A stretch of 64,000 nucleotides of DNA from positions 8,933,001 through 8,997,000 of the forward strand of contig OY987266.1 in assembly GCA_963920665.1 (NCBI GenBank), in the 5' to 3' direction. This DNA is from Straminergon stramineum. Lineage: Eukaryota; Streptophyta; Bryopsida; Hypnales; Calliergonaceae. The position numbers and the translations under genes are program-made. The notes beneath the pieces are model-generated. The model worked only from the letters and a program-made list of their open reading frames with translations. It searched no databases and was not told the origin of the DNA. This document shows, one piece after another, positions 23,276-35,950 of this stretch (position 1 is the stretch's first letter; every line of letters starts with the position of its first letter).

Positions 23276-26200
23276 GCCATGCATGGATTGAGGATGCCTT
23301 GAATCCTAAGTTGTCTCTCTCATAACATCGGTACAAAATTACCATTTGTAAGTACATCATATCAATCTCCAAACTCTCTTTAGTTTTTTCTTGAGCTTCA
23401 AAACTTCTAAAAATCACTTTTGCTTATGTAACAAACCTTAGTCATCAACACATATAGACAAATTTTATATTTTACCTTTGTTTTTGACTCTTTGGAAAAT
23501 CAGCTAAACTCAACAATGGGTGGAGAATTGAGTTGAGGATTTAAAGAAGAATATTCATAAGAAAAAAATGTTCATTTTTATCCTTTAAAGATTGTTAAGT
23601 AGAATTGTATATAAGATAGAAGGAAAAATGAAATTGTTAATAGTTCTAAAATAGAGTTTAAATATGTCAATTGTATTAGTGATATTGTTATAATGAGAAA
23701 CTAAAACCAAATAGAATTCTTATTTTGGGGGAAAAATTGTAAGAACTAAGCTAAAAAACAAATCCTACAAGTTATTTTTTCAGGAAAATGCTAAGATTGT
23801 CTTCAAAACAAGATTCTTTATAACTTTCACATCACTAATCCAAAAGGAATTAATCAAATATTACCATATACACATAGATACATTCTTCATAGAAAAAAAA
23901 TATTATTAAAATTTTAATTGATTTTTGCTAGTTGCCTGGATTCAAGTATAATGTACTTATGAGAGCATAAATTTTTCTCTTAGTCACCAATTGAAATAAA
24001 ATTGTATCTATAGAAGGCTAGGAAATTCCCACACCTTTATAAAAATATTCAACATCTTTTAGTAAGGTTTGACATGATAGAAACCCATCTGAAATCTACA
24101 AGGCCCATTATAGACTTCAATTAATCCTTTGGCGATCAACAAAAAGAAGATTTCAAATCAATTTCTAATAGAAAAAACCAAGCCTCTAATTTATGTAATA
24201 TATAGTGATTGACTAAGTTAACCTTAACTTCAAGGTCACAAATGAATATATTCTATACACTATGCTATTGACTAGTTAAAATAATGATCTAAGTGTAATT
24301 CAATTTTTTTTTTCACTAATTGTCAAATGAAAGTACCAAGTTGAATTATTGAACTACAAAATTCTTTTCAACTGCAGTTTTTGTATCCTAGAAACAAAAA
24401 TTGTGATTTTTGAAGTTTGGTCAATTTCTATGGCTTCAATTTGACTTATTGTTCATATATACAAATTAGTTTTACAAGACCATAATTGCATGTACACTAT
24501 AAACTTTCTATGAATTATTGAGTATTTGACCGAAAAAGTCTATTTTCGTGAACTTCCTCTAAATTCTTAGATGTTTAGCCCAATTTTTTCCTAAAGCCTA
24601 ATTTCTGCACATATGTATTATAATAATTAATGGAGTATTTGCATTTGTTAGCTTCCTCTTGAAGTGCTCAAATTTAGTTGTATCCTCTATGTGGAGAATT
24701 TAAATCTCTTGGATCACTTTGAATTTTTTAAATTATTGAATTTCAATCTCTATTTGAATCCTAAATGCCTATACACTCTTATTGAAACAAAATATGTACT
24801 TACATGTGACTTCTACTACTTTTCTACTTGAGAGTTATAAATAAAGATTGTAGAAGATGCCATCTATATCATTTCATTTTCAAAATCCTTTTGGAACTTC
24901 CAAAAAATATCCACCAATATCCATTAAAAATATTGAAAGAAAATTGAAATTATTTTTGAACTTTGATATATAATTTACCCAAAAAAATGCAGAATTTATA
25001 GCATGTTTAAATTATTTGTGGCTTAGGTGAATAAAACACTTGTCAAAATCAATTCTAAAACATCAATGTTGAAATTTTTGGAATTTTTAAAATAATACTT
25101 TTTACAATAGTAAAAGTAAACTAGTTTTATGAGAATGTTTGAAGAGGTGGACTCAATCTCCTCCAAAAAAGATTTATTCACAATGAATTTGATGATTAGT
25201 AAAATTAGCAAATGAGACATTTGTTAAAGAATGACAACTTTTACCTTTCATTCATAATTTCATATCATTTTTCATTGCTAACTCCTAAAGTTCCATGGCT
25301 ATATTTTATTAAAACCACTCCTCATTTCCATAAAATTACCATTTCTAGTGAGAAGAGAAAAAATAAAAATATTGTATTAGTTTTTTATCCAAAATGTAGG
25401 GGCTTGCACTAAACTAGTATGAAAATGTATAAAAGAAATTCAAAAAATTCACCACTTACATTTCAAGACATTGGTTTTAAAGTGAGAAGTCTAAGAATCC
25501 AATTGATTGAAAAAATTGTACTATAGGTTCTCCATTTCAATTTTTTTATGTTGAAAATTGAGTTGGTAGTCTAGTTAAATATTTAAAAAAGAAACTAGAT
25601 TTCTATTCCTTCAAAATTTATCAACTAAAAGTGAATGCAAGTAGGAAAAAAAATGGAATCATCCATAATTCTAAAGTAGAATTGAAACATGTCACTTCTA
25701 ATGATGAGTTTGTTCAAGTAAGAAATTTGTAAGCTATGGACTTTTCAAATCTTAAAATTGTAAAAAATAGAGTTCAAAATGGTGTCTGAGAGGAGTCATT
25801 TTTTCAAAAACAGTAGTTTGGATTGCCAATAAAACAAGAGATCTTACAACTCACATCACTAATCAAAATGGTATAAAGAGAAGCTTTCTAAATACAAAGA
25901 ATTTTTGAAATATTTTACTTCAAATTTTTATACTTTTTTCAATAAATAAATAATTATATTTTCTAAAGTGAATCTTTTTTCAATCCCATCTAATTGGGTT
26001 GGTTTATTTTGCTAAGAAAATATTAGGTATTGTCAATGGTATCATAAATTAGAAAGATTGTTTCATTTCATTTAAAACTATAATTAAATGAAAAAAAATT
26101 ACAAACTTTTTTATTTAATAAAGTGAATTTATAAAGCAACAAATCTTCAAATTTTTACATTGAATATTTTAATCATTCAATCACTTTATATTACTTTAAT

Positions 26201-26673
26201 GCAATAATTCATTGCTTGGATATTAAAATATATATTTTTCTAAAACATTTGGTGAATTTATCAATGTTTATAATTAGTGTTTTCTTCTTCACAACAAGAT
26301 CATGTTTTTTCAAGGTATATAGGTCTTTTACAAAGTAGATTTAATTTTTGATTTTTTTAATATTGTTGAGTCCAAACATGTATATCATTCTAAAATTTGC
26401 AAATTAGATTTTACTTCTCTTGGAAATTTTTCTACATTTTTCTACATTCAAGACTATGAAGGTTAATGTTTAGAATGGCTTCTAGATTTTCTTTGCGATA
26501 AAAAATAATTTTTTTTTTAGTTTTTACAATTGTCAAATATTATAAATAATATATTCTTCAACAAACGATACATTGACATAATAAATGATGATGATTTCTT
26601 TGTGCTTTTGCACAATGAAAGACTTGCAAAGTTACAATCAATATATTGGATTTAGATAGATGAAGTAAACAAG
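23276..26673. other. AT-rich intergenic DNA
   Basis: No gene or complete mobile element recognised. Open frames here (such as 25023-25220 and 25212-25412) are short, AT-driven and without domain signatures. Confidence 0.5.
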
Positions 26674-26733
26674 TGAATCACTCTCTAAACTAGTGAATCA
26701 CTCTCTAAACTAGTGAATCACTCTCTAAACTAG
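26674..26733. repeat. Three exact 20-bp tandem units
   Basis: The unit tgaatcactctctaaactag is present three times in a row without mismatch, followed by a partial fourth copy. It is a recent minisatellite; there are no spacers, so it is not CRISPR-like. Confidence 0.97.
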
Positions 26734-27003
26734 TGACTATCTATTTGAATAGACAAATAATTGTTGCATTCTCAGTTGCATTAGTGGAAATGCTCTCAAA
26801 TATTGAGGGGAATGAAACTTAAAACTATTTAAATTCAATTGTAACCCTAAAAGAACACCAATCTTGTTACCAAGGTACTTTGCCCAAATTGATTTGATTT
26901 GTAGACCTATAGGTGCCTCCATTTCTATAGTAATATTGAAAGTTATTCATCATCCTTTTTTTTGTCTTCAACCTTGTAGATCAATCTTGCAACTTTGCAA
27001 GAT

Positions 27004-27240
27004 TAACCCTCTAACGGTGCGACTGCCTAAAAGTGTCTGATAGATGACAAACAATCCTTCTTTATAAGACAAAAGTTTAGATGTTCATCATTCGAATTTT
27101 ATGTGAAAAGGGAAGATCTTACTTAGGAGTTTGCCCTCCAATGAGTGCTCTTGGTTTCTTTTGAAGCAAATGATTCACGCGGTACTCAAAAGGATGACTT
27201 CCACAGTGACCAACCGTCCTGCCGGGTGTTCCAGGGTTAT
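27004..27240. repeat. Dispersed repeat shared with 40157-40690
   Basis: Shared blocks: ttaaccctctaac/ttaaccttgtaa, cctaaaagtgtc, tagatgttcatc, aatgagtgctcttgg, tgattc.c, gatga.tt.c.c.gtga. In the 40-kb copy the blocks are spread by an extra ~290 bp, suggesting an insertion there. Both begin and end near TTAA-like motifs. Confidence 0.65.
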
Positions 27241-28342
27241 TACAGATGTATCTTCAAGAGTGGGAAAATAAAATCGCACCCCCACCGCCATTGAAAAGCT
27301 CGTCTAAACAATTCCATTTCTGTTTTGATACCTCGGAGATTCAGTTGGCCTCAGTTCTTCCAGAGAAAATCCCATCTCTCCATGAGGTGAAAATCCTACC
27401 CACGTACATTGATTTGTCATCTCCTCTGTGTGAATGCAACCCAAGTGTGAGAATAAATCCAATCTAGGCTGCAGCAGTGATGCCGACCTATCGAAACTCC
27501 AGAACTGGTGCTGTCTCGACAAGGAGAACTGATTCGCAGGCAAAGCTAAACTTGTAACCAATCCTAGACTTGGTAAATTTTCCAGGAGCCCTCGATGTAA
27601 CGTACTGTAGCAGAACAGAAATTCGTGCAATTTTCTTCATCTAGATCACCGCCTAATTAAAGTATTAAACATGCGCGCAGGAAAGGCCAAAGCTAAGCTT
27701 AGAGCAAGCCTCGGATTGCGTGCACAACTGGGCTCCTGGCCCACTGATATTCGCCCATTGACACCGCTTCAGTTGAGAACCGTCTCCCTAATACGTACTC
27801 TATTACTAAGCGCGCCATTGTTTGACTTGAGAATTCCATTATGATGTTTTCGATCTGCACCTGACTGATGACATACAATCGCGACACTTGCAGTGTCTTG
27901 TCTGAATCCGATCCAAATCCTAATAGAGTTCGAACTCCGTCCCCCGCTAGTGAGCGTGCAGCGGTGCTGAGTTTCACTTCCGAACAGTCAGCAACGGCAG
28001 ATTCAACGGATTCTCCCCCTGTTGGGGCAAAATCCAATGCGCACCTTGGAATTCACAGTGCAAGTGGGGACTGGGGAGGGCCGCGTCGATCAAATCGTCG
28101 AGTATGGGAGAACCACTTGTCTAGGTGGCTTGCGTGGGGTTCGAAGCGGGCAGGAGGAACACTATTATTCTAGCCACTCTAAAAGTGTGTTATGAAGTGA
28201 TAGTATTATTCTTGCCACATTAAAAAAAAAGTGTTCCCTCGTCGCTTATGCCGTCAAATTGCCGTCACGAACGTGTCCGGGTCGCGCGGTCGGAAGTACA
28301 TTCGATCGACAGCCTGCATCTCAACACGTGCTTTCAGTAACT
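27241..28342. other. GC-richer island, possible gene remnant
   Basis: Base composition rises clearly above the surroundings. Two minus-strand open frames follow one another: 28037-27699 (112 codons from an ATG, begins MDFAPTGGESVESAV) and 27630-27304 (108 codons). A plus-strand frame at 27868-28173 overlaps the first. I recognise no domain in any of them. It could be a decayed or lineage-specific gene, or simply an old unique region. A small direct duplication (actattattctagccac / agtattattcttgccac) is at 28162-28230. Confidence 0.35.
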
Positions 28343-28747
28343 TAGGGGAGGCAACCCATTTCTGACCACTTAAGCAAATACATGTATCTGCAAGGGAGTT
28401 TTTTAACAGTGGGAAATTTTCCCATGTGCAGAAATAGAGTTCATAAGTTTTTCATAAGTTTCAAATTTTTATTTCTCAAAACTAAATTACTATGAATTTT
28501 TAGTTGAAGATTTTGTTCCACCCAATATTGGTCATACATACCTTCCTCTTTCTAACCAACTAAGGGTTGGTTGCAAAATCCAACAAGGATCGATTTTAAT
28601 ATTGAGAGTGTTGTAGCCAATCATTATGCACTGCAATTGTGCCGAGAATTGTGCCAAAATTAATCATATTAATCACCTCCTAATTGAAATTACTACGCCT
28701 TACACTACCATAATGGGGGAGTGATCATGAATGGGTTGCCTCCCCTA
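28343..28747. mobile_element. 405-bp TA-flanked MITE with perfect 18-bp TIRs
   Basis: It begins TAGGGGAGGCAACCCATT and ends with the exact inverse. If the outer TA is the target duplication, the terminal repeat is GGGGAGGCAACCCATT, compatible with a Tc1/mariner-type element. Internally it matches 621-1024 throughout. Non-coding. Confidence 0.92.
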
Positions 28748-28768
28748 CCTATACAAAAAGAGGCCAAG

Positions 28769-28996
28769 GTGAATTGACCCCTCCCTCGGCCCCTCGCCGG
28801 AAAATGCTGAAATTTTTCATTTTCCACGCATGATAAGATTTGCAAATTTTGAATTCATATTTGCAATCATTGGCCCCAAATTCGCTACGCAAAAGAGGTG
28901 CTCAAGGTAAATTAATCAAGTACAAAATAGGGGGCTTTTTTCTTTACTTGCCCCCTTGGAATGACTTGGAGGGGCCGAGTGAGGGGGTCAATTCAC
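28769..28996. mobile_element. 228-bp MITE with GC-rich ~27-bp TIRs
   Basis: The left end GTGAATTGACCCCTCCCTCG and the inverse of the right end (GTGAATTGACCCCCTCACTC) form terminal inverted repeats that continue through GGCCCCTC. The core is non-coding. It lies 21 bp from the previous MITE and 6 bp from the next. Confidence 0.88.
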
Positions 28997-29002
28997 TAAG
29001 AC

Positions 29003-29246
29003 CTACAAAATATAGTGAAATTAGGTTGTCTTACCCCAATAAAATTACTTTACAAGCCATCAAAGTCAACAAATATTTTGATTTGTACACATGGAACTGA
29101 TGGAAGTTGATAAGTCCCAAGTACAACAAGTTTCTAATTCAAAAGTAGTGCATTCTTGTACAATAATGATGAATATTTGTAAAGTGTCAAATGTCAAGAA
29201 ATTAGTGTGGCCATGTGGGACAATCTAATTTCACTATTTTCTGTAG
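29003..29246. mobile_element. 244-bp CTACA-ended MITE
   Basis: Ends: CTACAAAATATAGTGAAATT and inverse CTACAGAAAATAGTGAAATT. The interior (tactttacaagccatcaaag, caaaagtagtgcattcttgt) is shared with 41024-41256. Confidence 0.9.
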
Positions 29247-29377
29247 TTTAGTTCAAGTCAAAAATTTGACAACTTCTACTAAATATTGGTTTTCAAAAGG
29301 AAAACTTGTCCAAATTTTTGGTTGTTCTGAATATTGATCTTCAAAAAACTTGTTATGATAATCTCCAAAACATTAGG

Positions 29378-29646
29378 TGTCCTATATTAGAACGATTAAT
29401 CATACATTATTGTCAATGTTGGAGCAATTACTTTCTGACAACTTTGTAGTGGATGACATCCATACATGGATGATTCTGATAGCGGATGTTGAATTGTTGA
29501 TTGATGAATTGTTTCTCCCACAACTCTATCAATGACTTCTTGCCTTTGGACCTATATTGTTATTGTTTAGTTGTTTCCTCTTCACAATGTAGAATGTCAG
29601 TGCTCAGTTTGCAATAAAGCATGAGTTTTTTGAGTATCAATACCAT
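29378..29646 (+). repeat. 5' LTR of the copia element
   Basis: Aligns with 35951-36210: caactttgtagtggatgaca, ttgttattgtttagttgttt and aataaagcatgagttt are shared. The last contains an AATAAA-like signal appropriate for an LTR R region. Confidence 0.85.
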
Positions 29647-29820
29647 TAGAAAAAATTTGAACCCTCAAAAATACCCTCAAGAATTGACATGCAAGCTATT
29701 TATTAAAGGCTAGAGATAATAGCCTAAAAATGAAAATATGTATGTACATAATTGACCTACTATCTTGTATGAATTTCATCAAGTACCCATGAACTTATCA
29801 AAACAAAGAATTCACTTATA

Positions 29821-30140
29821 GTACCAAGGATTTAAATGATAAAAAATCACCTAATGTCTTATTGTCCAATAAGAGGTATTTTATTATCCATAATTCTTTT
29901 TAAATTAAGAATTCATTCATAGTAACAAAGACTCAAATGAAAAGAAATACCTAATGTCTTGTTGTCCAATAAGAAGCATTTCCTTGTAAAAACATCATGA
30001 GTCCTTTGTACTTAGTTGCACCAAATTTGTCCTTTTTCTGTATAAAGTATTCCCTTTTAATGAACTTAGGATTTGAATGACAAGAAATACCTAATGTTCC
30101 TTTGTCCAATCAAATGCATGCAATTTTGTAAACATCATGA
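29821..30140. repeat. Three degenerate direct repeats in the copia leader
   Basis: The block tgaaaagaaatacctaatgt...tgtccaataagaa recurs at about 29838, 29938 and 30074, spaced 100-135 bp. The copies diverge, and the third has tgtccaatcaaatgcatgca. Confidence 0.75.
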
Positions 30141-30875
30141 TGTCAAAAATGGGTGAAAATAGGGGAAAAATATCCTTCCTTCCTTGATAAGTACAAATTT
30201 AAATCCAATTAAGGACTCTAATGTAGGCCATTTTAAATGTTTCTTTAAGAGTCTAAATTTCTTCTAATGTTTTAATGCTCTAATGTTCAATAGGTTATGC
30301 ACCCATAGTTTCTACGATAGTTGTGGTTTTATGTTAGTTTTACTGTGTTGCAAAGAAAGTGTTTGTGTCTTAATAGAGGGGGTAAAGTCATTCCAAAGAG
30401 TAAGAAGAATACAAGTTCAATATTTTGAGGAAGCTAGTCATAGTCCAAGAGGAATTCAAGTTCGTTTCAAGTTTGCTAAAAAATGACAGAACATAGTTGC
30501 CTTGTCAAAGGTTAAAGAAGGCAATACAATTAAAAGGTATGATGTTACAAATTTCGAGTAAGGGAATATGCATATGTCATTTATTTTCAGTTCTTGTGAC
30601 TTGTTTTCATTTGTGAATGGAAGAAACAAGAAGCTGGATACTATGAGCTATATAGAGAAAGGACAATGGGAACAACAAGATAAACAGGCTATTGTAGCCA
30701 TTCTACAATCAATTGATTCTTATTAGAAGCAAAAAGTAATAAATTGTCAAACCTTGTTTGAGATGTGGACATAGCTTCAAGAATATCATGACAAACATTC
30801 AAAGGAGTGTACCATAGCTTCACATGAGATATACTTTAGTTGTAACTAGGTGAGGAAAATTCTATATATAGTAGT

Positions 30876-31644
30876 GGATGATTGCAAGAAACACTTGTCC
30901 TATTTTTTGTCCCCTTGCCCTCGGACAAGTGGTTTTCTGCTCATAACTTTTGCATCATTTTTTCATTTGTTGTGAAATTTTGGAATGAAGGTACATGTGG
31001 TAGTTTCAGACATTGTGTAATTTTTTCAAATTTTTTCAAATTACTTTACTATTTTTAACCTGCCTTTGATTGGATGTCTACCTTAGCCAATTGGAAAGGG
31101 GGGGGGGGGAGGTAGTCCTATTTTTGACCCAAAATTGAGAATTCAAAATCACAAATTGGACATGTTGGAGTTCTACTAACATTACAAGGACTGACGATGA
31201 GTTTTAATGAAAATAATAACATGTCGGTTGTCCACGTGGGGCCAAAGTGACCTTCCTTTGCACGAAGTCTACATAGAGGAAAAAAATTTCCTAAATAAAT
31301 CTTTGGTGCAATGCAAGTGCAATCTTTTCTAGCAAAATGTCTTTTTTTATGGAATTTCTTAAAAAAAATTTGAAATTTCTAAAAATAGAAAAGTCCGCAA
31401 ACCCTTTTTTTGTTGTTTTCTGCTCCTAGTGACTTTTGTAGTACTTTGTAGTGGTCTATAGTAGTACATAGTACTGCATAGTACTAAATCAACAATTTAG
31501 ATCTACAAGGGCCTTGACGCATCGGTTGAGATTTGTAGTTGCACGATGATGTGTAGAATTGATAGTAGTCCATAGTACTACCAGTCCTATGGCTAGAAAT
31601 CTCATTTTTGAGCCGAAAAAGTGAAGTGTTTCTTGCAATCATCC
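30876..31644. mobile_element. 769-bp TIR element nested in the copia relic
   Basis: Perfect terminal inverted repeats of 21 bp (GGATGATTGCAAGAAACACT + T, and its inverse) are flanked on both sides by TAGT, a likely target duplication (4 bp, possibly longer). It interrupts the gag remnant. The interior contains a G12-like homopolymer at 31099. Related sequence is at 37203-37530. Confidence 0.93.
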
Positions 31645-33570
31645 TAGTGTACATTAGTACATTACAAATTAAATTTGTACAAGTAACTTAATGATCTTGA
31701 AAAACAATAATTGAAAAGTCATTGATCGCTAAGATTAGATGACTATAGTCTTCCTCCATCGTATGACCTACTCATGCTTATATGGGATAGTACTCTTACA
31801 ATAGAGAGAAATCAAACAAATCTTCAGATGCATTTGGTCAAGTATCACAACAAGAAGAAAGATTGTGAGGGATTGTCGAATGCATAAGCAGAATAGCAAA
31901 TGCATCATTTTTCATGAAAAGTGACTCATCTAATCTTTCTTCTTAATTAAATAGAATAAAGAAAGAGTGGAGCAATTGGCCAACTTGAAAAAGCATTCTT
32001 GATGCTTTTATGTGGACATAGAAGACACTTGGGTAGAGAGTGCATAGAGAATAAAAGTTTGGAAGAATTAATGTCACCTAAGCAATCTCTCAATCATCGA
32101 CAGAAATGCAAAAAATAGGAAGCAAAGTCATGCTAACATAAGCACGAGCACTATTCAAAAAAATTCATTTGATTTGTCATCATTATCGGGTGAAGCTTTT
32201 TGTGTCAATTTAGAACAACATGAGGAGTTAAATGATTTATGGTTTATTGAATTAGGAGCAATTGAGCACATGACAAATAATAGACTATGGTTCCAAAATT
32301 TTCAACTAATTGATAACATGACTTAAAATGTGTTAGTAGTAGATGACCACAAACTTTATGTTAGGAACATTGACAACATCACTATCCAAGCTAAAGTGAA
32401 TGATACCATCACTTCACTTAAGCTTAAGAATGTTCTTTACATTCCTAAGCTACATTACAGCCTAATTTCAACCAGTGATTTAATAGAGAAGCAAGTTGCA
32501 ATTCTTTGTGTACCCATGCAATGTACGCAAAATGATCTTAGATGATGAAAAAGGTTGATTAGTAATGACAATGCATAAACATAAAGGTTTATGGCACATG
32601 GACATTCAAACCGTCACTAACAAGAGTTTTGTATGTTAGAGTGGTTGAATTAAGCTTTGATGCTCAAATGGCATTTTCTTACTTTAACAAAGACTTACAA
32701 AAATGGCATTATTGCTTAGGCCATGTAAACATTCACACGTTGAAGCAAATGGCTTGAGATGATGTTGCAATTAGATTACCATCTTTGAAGAAAGAAAAAA
32801 GTCCATAAACATGGCCAATTCTTCCATTCCAATAATTTAAGGCCATTTCAACTTCTATCGCATGGACGTCATTGTTACTTCATAACTTATAAGGATGATC
32901 ACAGGACTTAGCTTTAGGTTTGTGTTCTTTTTAAAGAACCGACATGACATTTTTATATCATTTAAAAGTCTATATCAGCTAGTGCAGAGTGAGACAAGAA
33001 TTAAGATGTCAAAAATATGAACAAACAATGGGAGCTAGTGTTTGTCCAAGGAATTTCAAGACTATCTATCCAACAAAGGCATTTGACATGATCCAAAGGC
33101 ACCCTATTGTCCAGAACAAAACAAGGTAGTAGAGTGTGACAATTGAACAATAGTATAGAGAGTGCACAATCTATACTACATCATCAAAGTATGTCTCTAA
33201 AATTTTGGAGAGATGGTATTAACATAGCTATGTACATTCTTAATTGTGTATGTAACGGAACAATTCTAGGATTCACACCATTTTAGTTGTGGCACATGTG
33301 GGGAAAAAACAAATCTCAGTTACTTCAAAGAATTTAATTGGAAGTTTATGCAATTATGCTACAGTCATATTCCTAAGCAAAGACGTCAGAAGCTTGATAG
33401 TAAAGCGAGAAAGGATATTTTTGTGGGCTATTGTGCTACTGCAAAGGCCTATTGTATTTAGTGTCCCAAAACTAGAAAAATCATAGACAACCATGATGGG
33501 TTTTTTAATTAGAAGAGCTATCTACAATTCAGGATATCTGCTAGTGGTTGTAAATAAGCAACGGTGCTAG

Positions 33571-33795
33571 TATGTGAGCCCAAGAATGCGAGCTTGTGAG
33601 CAGTGAGCCTACATAATAGGTACCTATAATATAGATACCACACACTATAGAAGGTGTATGTATCATAAACACCTATAATATGGGTATTTGTAACATATAT
33701 ACCCTATAATCATAGACGGTTTCTATGGTACATACACGTATAACATAGATGTGTAATATTGTAGGCTCATAGGCTCACACTCCTATGCTCACATA
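33571..33795. mobile_element. 225-bp MITE nested in the copia relic
   Basis: Long imperfect terminal inverted repeats of about 40 bp: TATGTGAGCCCAAGAATG... against the inverse TATGTGAGCATAGGAGTG..., both continuing to TGAGCCTAC. TA lies at both edges. It sits in the pol remnant between integrase and RT. Confidence 0.88.
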
Positions 33796-35950
33796 ATAGC
33801 AACCCTCTATAAATAAGCTACTAAAGTTGCAATAATTCTTCTAAATACTTGTGAAAAAATCATCACACCACCTACTTTGTCACCTTGATGTATAGATCAA
33901 CAAGTTAGAATATAAATTGACATACATAAAACATCTATAAGTGCAGATAATAGGAGCATAGGGAGTGTTGATAGTAGTGGGAGAAATATTCATATCAATG
34001 GAAGCATTAGAAATAGTGGGAATATTCAAAACAATGAAAGCAATATTTCGATTGATGGGAGTGTTGAGAATAGTGGGAGTTTTTGAACTAGTGGGAGACA
34101 CAATTCAATTCCATCAATGTCTTCTGAGGACAAGTTAAATCTAATTCTACATACAAGGTCAATAGATGAGCTATACAATGTCACCAAGCAAGTACAAATG
34201 AACAAGACACCATGTACGAGTTTTCAAGAAAACATTAGATTATCATTATCTACATCATGCGTTGCTATTGCCAAAGAAACTAGTGCTAGAAAATTTCAAG
34301 TCTTTCAAAAGAGCCAAAAACTTATAATCAAGTTAGCAAAAAGCTATGGTAGAAGAAATAGATTGGTTACTAAAGAACAAAACAACGACCATGAAGTTTT
34401 TACCAAAAGGGAGATCTATTATACACAATAAGTGGGTGTTCAAATTGAAGGTCAAGGCTCACTGAGCTATCAAACGTTTCAAAGTGCATTTAGTAGCAAA
34501 AGGTTTTAGTCAAATTTATGGCATGGATTATATATAACGAAACTTTTGCTCCAACACCAAGAATAGAGACTATATGAATAATAGAATAATATTGGCAATT
34601 GCAAAAGCAGAAGATTTCAACCTAGTTTAGTTTGATATAGAAATAGCCTACCTAAATACAACATTACTAGAAGAAATTTCCAACACTTTACCTGAGGTTT
34701 TTGAAGAATAAATGTACTGCAAGTTTCTAAGCAGCCATGGCAAAGTCACCGAAGTGTGCAATTTTATGAAAGGACTCTATGTTTAAAAACAATCTACTAG
34801 GGTACAGAACATAACCTTGACAGATTTTTTAAAGCTATATGATCTAATCCAAAGTCTTGCAAATCCTAGTTGATTTTTTTCAACATCAGAATCTAGACTA
34901 ACCCTTCTCTATGGGTGGATGATAGACTTGCCATGTCCAAAGATAAACAACTACTAAGTGAAGTGATCTCGTATCTAAAGACGACATTTGAAGTCATTGT
35001 AGTGGTGATGTAGATGTGTATGTTGGGATTCACATCAGTCATGAAAGATTCCAACAATCATTGTACATTGATCAACAAAGATATACAAAGACCATTTTAC
35101 AAAAGTACAAGATTCCAGATGTTTCCGATGTTTCAACATCAAGTGACCTACATGTACATATGATATACTAGCCAAGGAAAGATGACGGTGAAATCAACCC
35201 TTCTTTTCCATGTTGAGAAATTGTGGGATCATTGCTATATTTGGCAACATATTCTAGAATTGATATTGCATGCACAGTATCAACTGTGAACTATCGCACA
35301 ATATAGTAGCAATTTTTGAGAGATTCATTGCATTGTTGTACAAAGAATTTTAATGTACTTTAGAGGAACAATCGATTTTGGATTGTGTTATTAATTTGAT
35401 AACAAACCAAATCAAAACCTTGTTGCTTACACTAATGGTGATTATGCAGGTGATCTATATGATTGGAAAAGTCAAAGTGGAAGCGTGTTGATTGTCAACA
35501 GTAGACCAATTGTTTGGTTGAGTAGAAAGCAACTTTGCACTTCAACTAAGTTGGGATAATTGTGGTTGCATCTCTAACAACCAAGGAAGTTGGATGGTCA
35601 AGAAGACTCCTAGTGGATTTTAGATATCGGCAAAAGAATCCAACTTAGTTATTTTTTGACAATCAATTGACGATTTGCAACGTACTTAATCATAAGTTTC
35701 ACAAAAGAACAAAACACATTGATACCATTAAATTCCATATTATTCAAGAATTTCATACTAAGAGAGAAGTTACACTTGTCTATGTGACTACTTGACTTCA
35801 GTTAGCACATATTTTGACGAAGCCATTGACTCTTGAGATTTTTCATAAACTCAGAGAGGCATTCAACATATCCAAGAAAATACATCACCATGTGGGAGAA
35901 CTTGTATGATGATGTTTTAGTGATGCTCCAATACATTCTTGAACAATAAG

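Larger units (their letters stand above)
30600..35900 (+). pseudogene. Copia gag-pol remnant
   Basis: Signatures in order: gag-like helix region at 30630-30840 (YIEKGQWEQQDKQ...LQEYHDKHSKE); CCHC zinc knuckle at about 32005-32055, with a frameshift between its first two Cys; protease at about 32240-32340 (LWFIELGAIEHMTNN, catalytic DSGA decayed to ELGA) and NVLYIPKLHYSLIS near 32430; pre-integrase at about 32702 (WHYCLGHVNIHTLKQMA); integrase tail at 33180-33470 (LKFWRDGINIAMYILN, then IPKQRRQKLDSKARKDIFVG); RT from about 34350 (KWVFKLKVKA, VHLVAKGFSQ, FDIEIAYLN), with the catalytic YVDD region frameshifted near 34910; RNase H at about 35420-35530 (YAGDLYDWKSQSGSV) and the terminal HIDTIKFHIIQEF block at 35720. 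Many in-frame stops make it non-functional. A Ser/Gly/Asn-rich repetitive linker lies at 33950-34130. Confidence 0.92.

Noticed and set aside
26674..26733. CRISPR-like array
   Set aside because: Three 20-bp units are directly joined with no spacers; a simple minisatellite in a plant genome.
28120..28155. tRNA or tRNA-derived SINE (ggggttcgaagcgg resembles a B box)
   Set aside because: No matching A box, no cloverleaf arms, and the B box lacks its conserved final CC.
28840..29100. 86-codon plus frame
   Set aside because: It crosses the boundary between two MITEs (28769-28996 and 29003-29246), so it is a chance frame.
32330..34431. Separate short genes at 32330, 33289 and 34117
   Set aside because: All are pieces of the copia pol remnant (protease, integrase, linker/RT) broken by frameshifts and stops.
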